Of a stretch of 7,178 nucleotides of DNA, positions 1 to 5,896 are shown one piece after another. The translations under genes were made by a program, and so were the position numbers. Positions within the stretch are counted from its first letter, which is position 1. Each line of letters opens with the position of its first letter. The notes under the pieces are model-generated. The model was not told the origin of the DNA. It worked only from the letters and a program-made list of their open reading frames with translations, and ran no database searches. The DNA is taken from contig HF986003.1 in assembly GCA_000431015.1 (NCBI GenBank), positions 30,970-38,147 on the forward strand. The letters are read 5' to 3'. The DNA is from Alistipes sp. CAG:514. Its GTDB lineage: Bacteria > Bacteroidota > Bacteroidia > Bacteroidales > UBA932.

Positions 1-482
1 ACACGACTGTCATGCAGGTTCCAAGGCTTGTCAAGATCACCATCAACGAGGGTATCGGCGAGGCCACAAACGACAAGAAACTTGTTGAGGAGGCAGCTGA
101 GGAGCTTGGCAAGATCGTAGGCCAGAAGGCTGTCCTCACTTCTTCAAGGAAGGACATTTCCAACTTCCGTCTCCGTAAGGGTATGCCTATCGGCGTCAAA
201 GTGACCCTCCGCGACGTGAAGATGTACGAGTTCCTTGAGAGGCTTATCCGCGTCTCTCTTCCTCGAATCAGAGACTTCAACGGTATCGCCGAGAAGATGG
301 ATGGCAGAGGAAACTACACCCTCGGTCTTAAGGAGCAGCTCATTTTCCCAGAGGTGGACATCGACAAGAACCCGAGGATCCACGGAATGGAAATCACATT
401 TGTAACCACAGCGAAGACCGACGAAGAGGCTCACGCTCTCCTCGCCGCATTCGGTCTGCCATTCAAGAAACATAACAACTAA
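1..482 (+). CDS. rplE: 50S ribosomal protein uL5 (L5), 5'-partial
   Basis: uL5 binds 5S rRNA and helps join it, with uL18, to the central protuberance of the 50S subunit; it also contacts the P-site tRNA and uS13. The reading frame is open from the left edge (codons in phase from base 3). The ATG at 12 is not the start: it is the internal Met of the conserved VMQVPR motif, and family members carry about 25 further residues upstream. Visible family signatures are KITINEGIGEA, the central FRLRKGMPIGVKVTLR block, LPRIRDFNGI and the C-terminal GMEITFVTTAKTDEEA. The frame ends at TAA 480-482, five bases before rpsN. In E. coli the S8 repressor site lies at the start of rplE; that region is outside this window, so its presence cannot be judged. 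Identification is secure; only the N-terminus is missing. Confidence 0.97.
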   Translation, partial: TTVMQVPRLVKITINEGIGEATNDKKLVEEAAEELGKIVGQKAVLTSSRKDISNFRLRKGMPIGVKVTLRDVKMYEFLERLIRVSLPRIRDFNGIAEKMDGRGNYTLGLKEQLIFPEVDIDKNPRIHGMEITFVTTAKTDEEAHALLAAFGLPFKKHNN

Positions 483-487
483 GGAAT

Positions 488-757
488 ATGGCAAAAGAAT
501 CAATGAAAGCTCGCGAGGTAAAGCGCGCGAAACTGGTTGCCAAGTATGCCGCGAAAAGGCAGGCTCTTAAGGAAGCCGGCGATTGGGCCGCTCTTGACAA
601 GCTCCCAAAGAACGCTTCTCCTGTACGTCTGCACAACCGTTGCTCTCTCACCGGCCGTCCAAAGGGCTACATGAGGGCTTTCGGTCTGAGCAGGATCCAG
701 TTCCGCGAGATGGCCAGCAATGGTCTCATCCCTGGCGTTAAGAAAGCTAGCTGGTAA
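488..757 (+). CDS. rpsN: 30S ribosomal protein uS14 (S14), zinc-free short form
   Basis: uS14 belongs to the 30S head, near the decoding region and uS3/uS10. The product has 89 residues and ends in the family tail GLIPGVKKASW. The core RLHNRCSLTGRPKGYMR is at residues 47-63, followed by FGLSR. It has a single cysteine (Cys52) and none of the paired CxxC motifs of the 61-residue zinc-binding form, so it is a C-minus type. It is about a dozen residues shorter than the 101-residue E. coli protein, which is usual for Bacteroidota. The start at 488 is the first ATG after the rplE stop, only five bases away, and gives the common MAK N-terminus. AAGGA overlaps the rplE stop but lies too close to the ATG to be a good Shine-Dalgarno site, so coupling to rplE translation is likely. 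The longest gap in the window follows. Confidence 0.97.
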   Translation: MAKESMKAREVKRAKLVAKYAAKRQALKEAGDWAALDKLPKNASPVRLHNRCSLTGRPKGYMRAFGLSRIQFREMASNGLIPGVKKASW

Positions 758-783
758 CAGTAACATATTATTTATTAACAATC

Positions 784-814
784 GGATATCGGGCGTCCCT
801 CGGGGCGTCGATCT
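784..814 (+). promoter_or_regulatory. Imperfect bulged hairpin in the rpsN-rpsH leader (possible regulatory RNA)
   Basis: In the 72-base rpsN-rpsH gap, bases 792-798 (GGCGTCC) can pair with 803-809 (GGGCGTC) as seven pairs, two of them G-U, around a CTCG loop. C790-G810 and the arms 784-787/811-814 extend this to an imperfect helix with A788, T789 and G791 unpaired. The same bases also form a direct repeat, GGGCGTC at 791-797 and 803-809. No T-run follows, so it is not a typical intrinsic terminator. It ends 15 bases before the rpsH ATG, so it could influence S8 translation. The folding is my hand reading and the function is inference. Confidence 0.3.
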
Positions 815-829
815 AAAATTCAAAAAACA

Positions 830-1225
830 ATGACTGATCCAATTGCAGATTATCTTACAAGAATCCGCAACGCCTATCTGGCAGGAAAGAAGATCGTTGA
901 GATCCCTTCTTCCAAGATGAAGGCCGCGATCACAGAGATTCTTTGTGAGAAGGGCTACATCCTCAGCTACAAGATTGTTGAGGGTACCCCGTACAACACC
1001 ATCAAAATCGCTCTGAAGTACCATCCTCAGACCAAGATGGCCGCCATCAAGAAGATTAAGCGCGTCTCTACTCCTGGTATGAGAGTCTATGCTGACGTGG
1101 AGAACCTGCCAAGGGTCCTGAACGGACTCGGCATCGCTGTCCTCTCTACTTCCAAGGGTGTCATCACTGACAAGGAGGCCAAGAACCTGAATGTCGGCGG
1201 TGAGGTTATTTGCTATGTTTATTAA
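830..1225 (+). CDS. rpsH: 30S ribosomal protein uS8 (S8)
   Basis: uS8 is a primary 16S rRNA binder of the central domain (helix 21) and is essential for assembly of the 30S platform. In E. coli it also represses its own operon by binding spc mRNA. The product has 131 residues, the normal family length. It opens with MTDPIADYLTRIRNA and has the N-terminal alpha/beta domain (about 1-65). The C-terminal RNA-binding domain carries STSKG at 106-110, then TDKEA and the terminal NVGGEVICYVY. The leader before the ATG is A-rich (TAAAATTCAAAAAACA) with no Shine-Dalgarno motif, the initiation style expected in Bacteroidota. It is the only gene here with a sizeable leader, which contains a possible hairpin. 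Eighteen bases separate it from rplF. Confidence 0.97.
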   Translation: MTDPIADYLTRIRNAYLAGKKIVEIPSSKMKAAITEILCEKGYILSYKIVEGTPYNTIKIALKYHPQTKMAAIKKIKRVSTPGMRVYADVENLPRVLNGLGIAVLSTSKGVITDKEAKNLNVGGEVICYVY

Positions 1226-1243
1226 CGATTAAAGTAAAGTATA

Positions 1244-1804
1244 ATGTCAAGAATCGGTAAATTGCCTGTAAGCCTTCCGGACAAGGTGAGCGTTGAGGTT
1301 CTCCCTGGCAACGTTGTGAAGGTTAAAGGACCTCTTGGTGAGCTGAGCCAGAAAGTTGATCCGGACATCACTGTCACCGTTGAGGATAATGAAATCAAAT
1401 TCACCCGCCCTACTGATCAGCCAAGACATCGCTCGATGCACGGTCTTTACCGCGCCCTCGTACACAACATGGTTGTGGGTGTCTCCACTGGCTATCAGAC
1501 AAAGCAGGAATTCGTCGGTGTGGGTTACCGTGTGGCCGCTCAGGGTCAGCTTCTGACCTTGTCCCTCGGTTTCTCCCACGATGTTCAGATGATGCTCGCT
1601 CCTGAGATCAAGGCTGAAGTTCCTGATGTGAAGAAAGGTGAGAATCCTGTTCTGATCCTCAAGAGCATCGACAAGCAGCTCATCGGACAGGTCGCAGCCA
1701 AGATTCGTACACTCCGCAAGCCTGAACCTTATAAGGGCAAGGGTATCAAGTTCGCCGGCGAGCAGCTTCGCCGCAAGGCCGGCAAGACCGCTGGAGCTAA
1801 ATAA
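1244..1804 (+). CDS. rplF: 50S ribosomal protein uL6 (L6)
   Basis: uL6 binds 23S rRNA near the sarcin-ricin loop and the factor-binding site of the 50S subunit. The 186-residue product has the two tandem alpha/beta repeats of the family: roughly 1-80, starting MSRIGKLPVSLPDKV, and 81-175. The second repeat carries the hallmark PEPYKGKGI at 160-168, followed by a basic tail ending KTAGAK. It is a few residues longer than the 177-residue E. coli protein, mostly in the C-terminal tail. The start at 1244 is preceded by A-rich sequence (TTAAAGTAAAGTATA) and no Shine-Dalgarno motif. The frame ends 15 bases before rplR, and that short gap holds a strong AGGAGG motif. Confidence 0.97.
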   Translation: MSRIGKLPVSLPDKVSVEVLPGNVVKVKGPLGELSQKVDPDITVTVEDNEIKFTRPTDQPRHRSMHGLYRALVHNMVVGVSTGYQTKQEFVGVGYRVAAQGQLLTLSLGFSHDVQMMLAPEIKAEVPDVKKGENPVLILKSIDKQLIGQVAAKIRTLRKPEPYKGKGIKFAGEQLRRKAGKTAGAK

Positions 1805-1805
1805 T

Positions 1806-1811
1806 AGGAGG
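1806..1811 (+). promoter_or_regulatory. Shine-Dalgarno motif (AGGAGG) for rplR
   Basis: AGGAGGA lies directly after the rplF stop codon, with eight bases between AGGAGG and the rplR ATG at 1820. It is a perfect match to the anti-Shine-Dalgarno core at ideal spacing. This is notable because most genes in this window, and in Bacteroidota generally, lack such a motif. Confidence 0.8.
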
Positions 1812-1819
1812 ACATAGAT

Positions 1820-2182
1820 ATGGCATTGAATAGAATTGAAAGAAGAAGAAGAGTCCATTACCGCATCCGTAAGCATGTCAATGGTACTGCCGAGAGGCCA
1901 AGAATGGTTGTCTTCAGAAGCAACAAGCAGATCTACGTCCAGGTTGTGGACGATGAGAGAGGCGTTACTCTTGTAGCCGCCGCTTCCAACGACAAGGTGC
2001 TTGCCTCTGAGTGCAAGGGCAAGAACGGAATCGAGGCCGCCGCTATCGTCGGCAAGGCGATCGCTGAGCGCGCCAAGGAGAAGGGTATCACCACAATCTC
2101 TTTCGACCGTGGAGGTTACCTCTATCACGGAAGAGTTAAAAGTTTGGCCGACGCTGCCCGTGAAGGTGGCCTTATTTTCTAA
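1820..2182 (+). CDS. rplR: 50S ribosomal protein uL18 (L18)
   Basis: uL18 binds 5S rRNA and, with uL5, anchors it in the central protuberance of the 50S subunit. The product has 120 residues, close to the 117 of E. coli. It starts with the very basic stretch IERRRRVHYRIRKHV that contacts 5S rRNA. The conserved beta segment ERPRMVVFRSNKQIYVQVVDD follows, and the C-terminal signature FDRGGYLYHGR is at 95-105, then ADAAREGGLIF at the end. The ATG at 1820 is fixed by the AGGAGG motif eight bases upstream. It lies between rplF and rpsE in the standard spc order, 13 bases before rpsE. Confidence 0.97.
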   Translation: MALNRIERRRRVHYRIRKHVNGTAERPRMVVFRSNKQIYVQVVDDERGVTLVAAASNDKVLASECKGKNGIEAAAIVGKAIAERAKEKGITTISFDRGGYLYHGRVKSLADAAREGGLIF

Positions 2183-2195
2183 TTGAAAGAAGACT

Positions 2196-2714
2196 ATGGC
2201 AAATACAAATGTTAAAAGAGTAAAGACATCTGACCTCGAGTTGAAGGACAGATTGGTCGCCATCCAGAGAGTGACTAAGGTCACTAAGGGTGGTCGTCAC
2301 TTCCGCTTTGCCGCTATTGTGGTTGTGGGTGACGAGAACGGCGTTGTTGGTTATGGTCTTGGAAAAGCCAATGAGGTAACTGCCGCCATCGCTAAGGGTG
2401 TAGAGGATGCCAAGAAGAATCTCGTCAAGATTCCTATCATCAACACTACCATCCCACATGAGCAGGAATCCAAGTTCGGAGGCTCTGTCGTGTTCATGAA
2501 ACCGGCCGCTCCTGGTACCGGTGTAAAGGCAGGTGGTGCCATGCGTGCCGTGTTCGAGTCCGCTGGTGTGCAGAACGTCCTTGCAAAGTCAAAGGGTTCA
2601 TCCAACCCTCACAACCTTGTAAAGGCCACTGTTGCCGCTCTTACACAGATGAGGGACGCTTACACCGTCGCTGGTCTCCGTGGCATTCCTATGAGTAAAG
2701 TATTTAACGGTTAG
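2196..2714 (+). CDS. rpsE: 30S ribosomal protein uS5 (S5)
   Basis: uS5 sits at the 30S body-head junction by the mRNA entry channel; it affects decoding accuracy and mRNA unwinding. The product has 172 residues. The N-terminal double-stranded-RNA-binding-like domain spans about 17-80 and contains KGGRHFRFAAIVVVGDENG followed by GYGLGKANEV (52-61). The C-terminal domain spans about 90-160, with KPAAPGTGVKAGGAMRAVFE and the conserved KSKGSSNPHNLVKAT. The short 13-base leader (TTGAAAGAAGACT) has no AGGAGG motif, in contrast to the genes on either side of it. rpmD follows after 14 bases. Confidence 0.97.
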   Translation: MANTNVKRVKTSDLELKDRLVAIQRVTKVTKGGRHFRFAAIVVVGDENGVVGYGLGKANEVTAAIAKGVEDAKKNLVKIPIINTTIPHEQESKFGGSVVFMKPAAPGTGVKAGGAMRAVFESAGVQNVLAKSKGSSNPHNLVKATVAALTQMRDAYTVAGLRGIPMSKVFNG

Positions 2715-2718
2715 GAGG
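2713..2718 (+). promoter_or_regulatory. Shine-Dalgarno motif (AGGAGG) for rpmD
   Basis: AGGAGGAG begins immediately at the rpsE stop (the TAG shares its AG with the motif). AGGAGG ends ten bases before the rpmD ATG at 2729; the overlapping GGAG at 2717-2720 is eight bases away. It supports the start of this short gene. Confidence 0.78.
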
Positions 2719-2728
2719 AGACACAGTT

Positions 2729-2908
2729 ATGGCAAAGCTTAAGATAACACAGGTTAGAAGCAAGAACGGATCCACCAAGAGGCAGATCGCCAATCTGACC
2801 TCTCTTGGACTTCGTAAGATGCACCAGACCGTTGAGGTCGAGAAGACTCCGGTGACAGAAGGCCAGATCGCCAAAATCCGTCACCTTGTTGAAGTTGAAG
2901 AAATCTAA
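2729..2908 (+). CDS. rpmD: 50S ribosomal protein uL30 (L30)
   Basis: uL30 is a small 23S rRNA-binding protein of the 50S subunit. The product has 59 residues (MAKLKITQVRSKNG... to ...RHLVEVEEI), the normal bacterial length. It has the family core TKRQIANLTSLGLRKMHQTV at about 17-36 and the closing GQIAKIRHLVEVEE. The ATG at 2729 follows a strong AGGAGG motif and the TAA is at 2906-2908. The gene falls below common ORF length cut-offs, so it can be overlooked. Its place between rpsE and rplO is the standard spc order, with 14 and 16 base gaps. Confidence 0.96.
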   Translation: MAKLKITQVRSKNGSTKRQIANLTSLGLRKMHQTVEVEKTPVTEGQIAKIRHLVEVEEI

Positions 2909-2910
2909 TC

Positions 2911-2916
2911 AGGAGG
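2911..2916 (+). promoter_or_regulatory. Shine-Dalgarno motif (AGGAGG) for rplO
   Basis: AGGAGGACGA starts three bases after the rpmD stop codon, and AGGAGG is separated from the rplO ATG at 2925 by eight bases. It is the third strong Shine-Dalgarno site in the window and has nearly the same layout as that of rplR. Confidence 0.8.
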
Positions 2917-2924
2917 ACGAATAG

Positions 2925-3377
2925 ATGAAACTGGAAAATTTGAAACCTGCAAAGGGTGCGACACATAACAGCAAGCGTCTTGGTCGCGGACAAGGCTCCG
3001 GTAAGGGTGGTACTTCCACCCGTGGTACCAAGGGTGCCCAGGCTCGCGCCGGCTACGAACATAAGATCGGTTTCGAGGGAGGCCAGATGCCTATCCAGAG
3101 ACGTGTTCCGAAGTTCGGATTCAAGAACCCTACAAGGGTTGAGTACAAGGCAGTCAATGTAGCTGCCATTCAAGCTCTTTCTGAAAGACTCGGAAAGGCG
3201 GAGATCGGTCTTGAGGACATCAAGGCAGCCGGACTCGCTGACACCAAGGAGCTCGTGAAGGTTCTTGGTAACGGTGAGATCACAGCGGCTGTGACAGTGA
3301 CCGCGGACGCATTCTCAGCATCCGCCGTCTCGAAGATCGAGACCGCCGGTGGTAAGACAATAGTAATCGGCAAATAG
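2925..3377 (+). CDS. rplO: 50S ribosomal protein uL15 (L15)
   Basis: uL15 is a 23S rRNA-binding protein that joins late in 50S assembly; its long N-terminal extension threads through rRNA. The product has 150 residues. It opens MKLENLKPAKGATHNSKRLG. The glycine- and basic-rich extension (about 18-45) contains GRGQGSGKGGTSTRG, followed by FEGGQMPIQRRVPKFGF at 50-66. The C-terminal globular domain (about 75-150) ends in a typical beta region, GGKTIVIGK. Its start is fixed by the AGGAGG motif. Only two bases separate its stop from the secY ATG, so secY is probably translated by coupling to rplO. Confidence 0.97.
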   Translation: MKLENLKPAKGATHNSKRLGRGQGSGKGGTSTRGTKGAQARAGYEHKIGFEGGQMPIQRRVPKFGFKNPTRVEYKAVNVAAIQALSERLGKAEIGLEDIKAAGLADTKELVKVLGNGEITAAVTVTADAFSASAVSKIETAGGKTIVIGK

Positions 3378-3379
3378 CG

Positions 3380-4720
3380 ATGAAGAAGTTTATTGAGACA
3401 ATAAAGAACATTTTCAAGATCGAGGAACTCCGTACGAGACTCGGTTACACGTTCCTTCTCGTTCTGATCTACAGATTGGGTTGCTTCATCGTGTTGCCGG
3501 GTATCGACACAACCTTGCTCGCGTCCCTTCAGGACAGTACGCAGCAGGGTCTCGTCGGTCTTTTGAACATGTTCTCCGGAGGTGCCTTCGGTAACGCTTC
3601 CATCTTTGCGTTGGGAGTGATGCCTTACATCTCCGCTTCCATCGTGATTCAGCTTCTGGGCATGTTCGTCCCTTACTTCAGGAAACTCCAGATGGAGGGC
3701 GAAAGCGGCCGTAGGAAGATGAATCAGCTCACCAGGTATCTCACCATCCTCATTCTCTGCATCCAGGGACCTGCCTACATCGCTTCTATCCACAGCCAGA
3801 TACCTGGAGCCGCATTCCTTGCGGAGACCCAGCTCGGCTGGAGCAGATTCATGTACAACCTTGTCGCCACCATCATTCTGATGTCAGGCTCGATGTTCGT
3901 AATGTGGCTTGGCGAGAGGATCACGGACAGAGGAATCGGCAACGGTATCTCATTGATCATCATGATCGGTATTGTGGCCCGTCTGCCTTTCGCTCTCGTC
4001 AGTGAGATCGGTACCAAGGTCAGCACGACAGCCGGTGGCGGTCCTATCGCCCTGATTGTCGAGCTCATCATCTGGTTCCTTGTCGTTGTGGCGACCATCG
4101 CCCTCGTACAGGGTGTCAGAAGAGTCCCTGTCCAGTACGCCAAGAGAGTAATCGGAAACAAGCAGTACGGTGGAGTACGTCAGTACATCCCTCTGAAGAT
4201 CAATGCCGCCGGCGTTATGCCTATCATCTTCGCCCAGGCTTTGATGCTCTTCCCTCTTTTGTTCTCACGTTTCGACGCGACAAGAGGTCTCGCGGCCACT
4301 CTGGGCAACTACACCGGATTCTGGTATAACCTGATTTTCGGATCCCTCGTTGTGATCTTCACTTACTTCTACACCGCGGTGACGGTTAACCCTACCATGA
4401 TGGCGGAGGACATGAAGAAGAACGGCGGATTCATCCCTGGCGTGAAGCCTGGAAAGGCCACGGTCAACTACCTTGACTCAATCATGTCAAAGGTGACGCT
4501 GCCTGGCTCCATATTCCTTGCCATCATCGCCATTCTTCCTGCTTTCGCCAGGATTCTGGGTGTTCAGGATCAGTTCGCAGGTTTCTACGGCGGTACCTCG
4601 CTGTTGATTCTTGTGGGCGTTGTCCTTGACACACTTCAGCAGATTGAGAGCTATCTTTTGATGCGTCACTATGACGGTCTCATGAAGACCGGACGTATCA
4701 GCGGACGCTCGGGAATGTAA
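3380..4720 (+). CDS. secY: Preprotein translocase subunit SecY
   Basis: SecY is the channel subunit of the SecYEG translocon in the inner membrane; it exports unfolded proteins and inserts membrane proteins. The product has 446 residues and about ten hydrophobic segments: roughly 19-41, 74-97 (after the plug region 57-73, GLVGLLNMFSGGAFGNA), 117-137, 155-177, 186-207, 222-244, 273-295, 313-337, 373-395 and 403-425. TDRGIGNGISLII at 182-194 is a family signature. The cytosolic loop RRVPVQYAKR (247-256) and the following loop with FIPGVKPGKAT (351-361) match the SecA- and ribosome-contact loops. The start is two bases after rplO, without room for its own leader. Gene map follows after four bases, with no adk between them. 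No truncation or missing key region was seen. Confidence 0.97.
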   Translation: MKKFIETIKNIFKIEELRTRLGYTFLLVLIYRLGCFIVLPGIDTTLLASLQDSTQQGLVGLLNMFSGGAFGNASIFALGVMPYISASIVIQLLGMFVPYFRKLQMEGESGRRKMNQLTRYLTILILCIQGPAYIASIHSQIPGAAFLAETQLGWSRFMYNLVATIILMSGSMFVMWLGERITDRGIGNGISLIIMIGIVARLPFALVSEIGTKVSTTAGGGPIALIVELIIWFLVVVATIALVQGVRRVPVQYAKRVIGNKQYGGVRQYIPLKINAAGVMPIIFAQALMLFPLLFSRFDATRGLAATLGNYTGFWYNLIFGSLVVIFTYFYTAVTVNPTMMAEDMKKNGGFIPGVKPGKATVNYLDSIMSKVTLPGSIFLAIIAILPAFARILGVQDQFAGFYGGTSLLILVGVVLDTLQQIESYLLMRHYDGLMKTGRISGRSGM

Positions 4721-4724
4721 TTAA

Positions 4725-5513
4725 ATGATCACAAGATTGATGGTTAGACCTAAGACAGAAGAGGAAATCGAGCTTTTACGCGAGAATGCCATACTCGTCT
4801 CCAAGACGTTGGCGGAAGTCGGAAAGGTGGTCGCCCCAGGTGTGACAACCGCGAGGTTGAATGAGGTGGCCGAGACTTTTATCCGCGATAATGGCGCCAT
4901 ACCGAGTTTCCTTGGATTCGAGGGTTTCCCCGCAGCTATTTGTGCATCAGTCAACGATGTTGTCGTTCACGGCTTTCCGTCCGACTATGTTCTGAAGGAA
5001 GGTGACATTGTGTCGGCGGACATCGGCACCCTGTACAAGGGCTATAACGGAGATTCGGCCTACACTTTCCCTGTCGGGGAAGTGGACGCCGAGACCCGGA
5101 AACTGCTGGATGTGACGAAAGCCTCGCTCTACAAGGGCATTGAGGCGGCGGTCGCAGGCAACAGGACTGGTGACATCGGACACGCGGTGCAATCGTACGC
5201 TGAGTCGTTCGGCTTTTCTGTAGTCCGTGAACTTGAAGGACACGGACTGGGAAGAAAGATGCATGAGGCTCCAGGTGTTCCCAACTATGGACGCCAGGGA
5301 CACGGATGCAGGCTTGTGGATGGAATGGTCATTTGCATTGAGCCAATGATCAATGCCGGAGGCAGAGGAGTGTATGTGGCCAGAAATGGCTGGGCTGTAC
5401 ACACTTCCGACCACAGGAATGCGGCTCACTTTGAGCTTACGGTTGTTGTTCGTAAAGGCAAGGCGGAGCAACTGTCAACATTTGATTATATAGAAAGAAC
5501 TGGAAAATTTTAA
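4725..5513 (+). CDS. map: Type I methionine aminopeptidase
   Basis: This cytosolic metalloenzyme removes the initiator Met from nascent proteins whose second residue is small. The product has 262 residues in the pita-bread fold. All expected dinuclear-metal ligands are visible by alignment from memory with the E. coli enzyme: Asp99 (SADIG), Asp110 (NGD), His173 (EGHGLGR), Glu206 (CIEPM) and Glu237 (HFELT). The active-site histidines His82 (VVHG) and His180 (KMHE) are also present. The N-terminus lacks the zinc-finger or SH3-binding extension of some type Ia relatives. The start at 4725 is four bases after secY; an in-frame ATG at 4740 would also keep the conserved TEEEIELLRENA region, so the first five residues are uncertain. 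Codon choice looks less biased than in the ribosomal genes. Its neighbours encode many substrates with Ala, Ser or Thr after Met. Confidence 0.96.
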   Translation: MITRLMVRPKTEEEIELLRENAILVSKTLAEVGKVVAPGVTTARLNEVAETFIRDNGAIPSFLGFEGFPAAICASVNDVVVHGFPSDYVLKEGDIVSADIGTLYKGYNGDSAYTFPVGEVDAETRKLLDVTKASLYKGIEAAVAGNRTGDIGHAVQSYAESFGFSVVRELEGHGLGRKMHEAPGVPNYGRQGHGCRLVDGMVICIEPMINAGGRGVYVARNGWAVHTSDHRNAAHFELTVVVRKGKAEQLSTFDYIERTGKF

Positions 5514-5525
5514 AGTGTTTTTTCA

Positions 5526-5744
5526 ATGTCCAAACAAGTAGCGATAGAGCAAGACGGCAAGGTCATCGAGACTCTTCCTAACGCAATGTTCAAGGTGGAG
5601 CTTGAGAATGGCCACGTCCTTCTCTGCAACATCTCCGGCAAGATGAGAATGAATTTCATCCACATCCTCCTTGGAGACAAGGTGCGGGTTGAAATTTCAC
5701 CTTATGATTTGACTAAGGGAAGAATATCTTTCAGGTACAAATAA
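5526..5744 (+). CDS. infA: Translation initiation factor IF-1
   Basis: IF1 binds the 30S A site and works with IF2 and IF3 to select the initiator tRNA. The product has 72 residues, the canonical length, and is a single OB-fold running through the whole chain. Hallmarks are IEQDGKVIETLPNAMFKVEL, ENGHVLLCNISGKMR (27-41), GDKVRVEISPYDLTKGRI (50-67) and the terminal FRYK. The MNFIHILLGDK segment has His at a position that is commonly basic (Arg or Lys) in the family. The leader is only 12 bases after map and contains a run of six T, unlike the A-rich leaders of the neighbours. The map-infA-rpmJ order is common in Bacteroidota and also seen in Firmicutes. Confidence 0.97.
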   Translation: MSKQVAIEQDGKVIETLPNAMFKVELENGHVLLCNISGKMRMNFIHILLGDKVRVEISPYDLTKGRISFRYK

Positions 5745-5757
5745 AAATATTCACGAT

Positions 5758-5874
5758 ATGAAAGTCAAAACATCCATCAAGAAGCGCAGCGATGATTGCA
5801 AGATCGTCAGACGCAAAGGTCGTCTTTATGTCATCTGCAAGAAGAACCCTAAGTTCAAGATGCGCCAGGGATAA
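5758..5874 (+). CDS. rpmJ: 50S ribosomal protein bL36 (L36), partly degenerate zinc ribbon
   Basis: bL36 is the smallest 50S protein and stabilises 23S rRNA near the factor-binding region. The product has 38 residues (MKVKTSIKKRSDDCKIVRRK, then GRLYVICKKNPKFKMRQG), exactly the family length. The canonical zinc ribbon uses Cys11, Cys14, Cys27 and His33. Here Cys14 and Cys27 are kept, but position 11 is Ser and position 33 is Phe, so normal zinc binding is not expected. The ATG at 5758 follows infA by 13 bases and the TAA is at 5872-5874. The gene is too short for most ORF cut-offs. Position between infA and rpsM is standard. The identity is secure from KIVRRKGRLYVIC and the RQG end. Confidence 0.96.
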   Translation: MKVKTSIKKRSDDCKIVRRKGRLYVICKKNPKFKMRQG

Positions 5875-5877
5875 CAG

Positions 5878-5896
5878 TAGTTTGTAAAACAAATTA
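5878..5896 (+). promoter_or_regulatory. A+T-rich inverted repeat in the rpmJ-rpsM gap
   Basis: Bases 5878-5885 (TAGTTTGT) pair with 5889-5896 (ACAAATTA) as eight pairs, one of them G-U, around an AAA loop. The 37-base gap is the second longest in the window and marks the junction where the alpha operon begins in E. coli. The stem is weak and has no following T-run. It could be a small leader hairpin or chance in A+T-rich sequence. Confidence 0.22.

Noticed and set aside
12..14. ATG at 12 as the start of rplE
   Set aside because: This Met is the internal residue of the conserved VMQVPR motif of uL5, and the frame stays open upstream to the window edge, so the true start lies outside.
1247..2284. 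A 345-codon open frame on the - strand opposite rplF and rplR
   Set aside because: Its codon boundaries coincide with those of rplF and rplR, which are in the same frame; avoidance of TTA, CTA and TCA codons in these biased genes keeps the opposite frame open. The deduced protein has no recognisable family features.
3170..3793. A 207-codon open frame on the - strand opposite rplO and secY
   Set aside because: It lies entirely over two securely identified genes, has no leader and resembles nothing; it is a shadow of biased coding sequence.
4740..4742. Second in-frame ATG as the start of map
   Set aside because: It is possible, since conservation begins after it, but the upstream ATG at 4725 lies four bases after the secY stop, which fits the tight coupling seen elsewhere; kept as a caveat only.
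5503..5523. T-run after map as an intrinsic terminator
   Set aside because: No stable G+C hairpin precedes the six T, and infA starts within three bases of the run; termination here would cut off the essential genes downstream.
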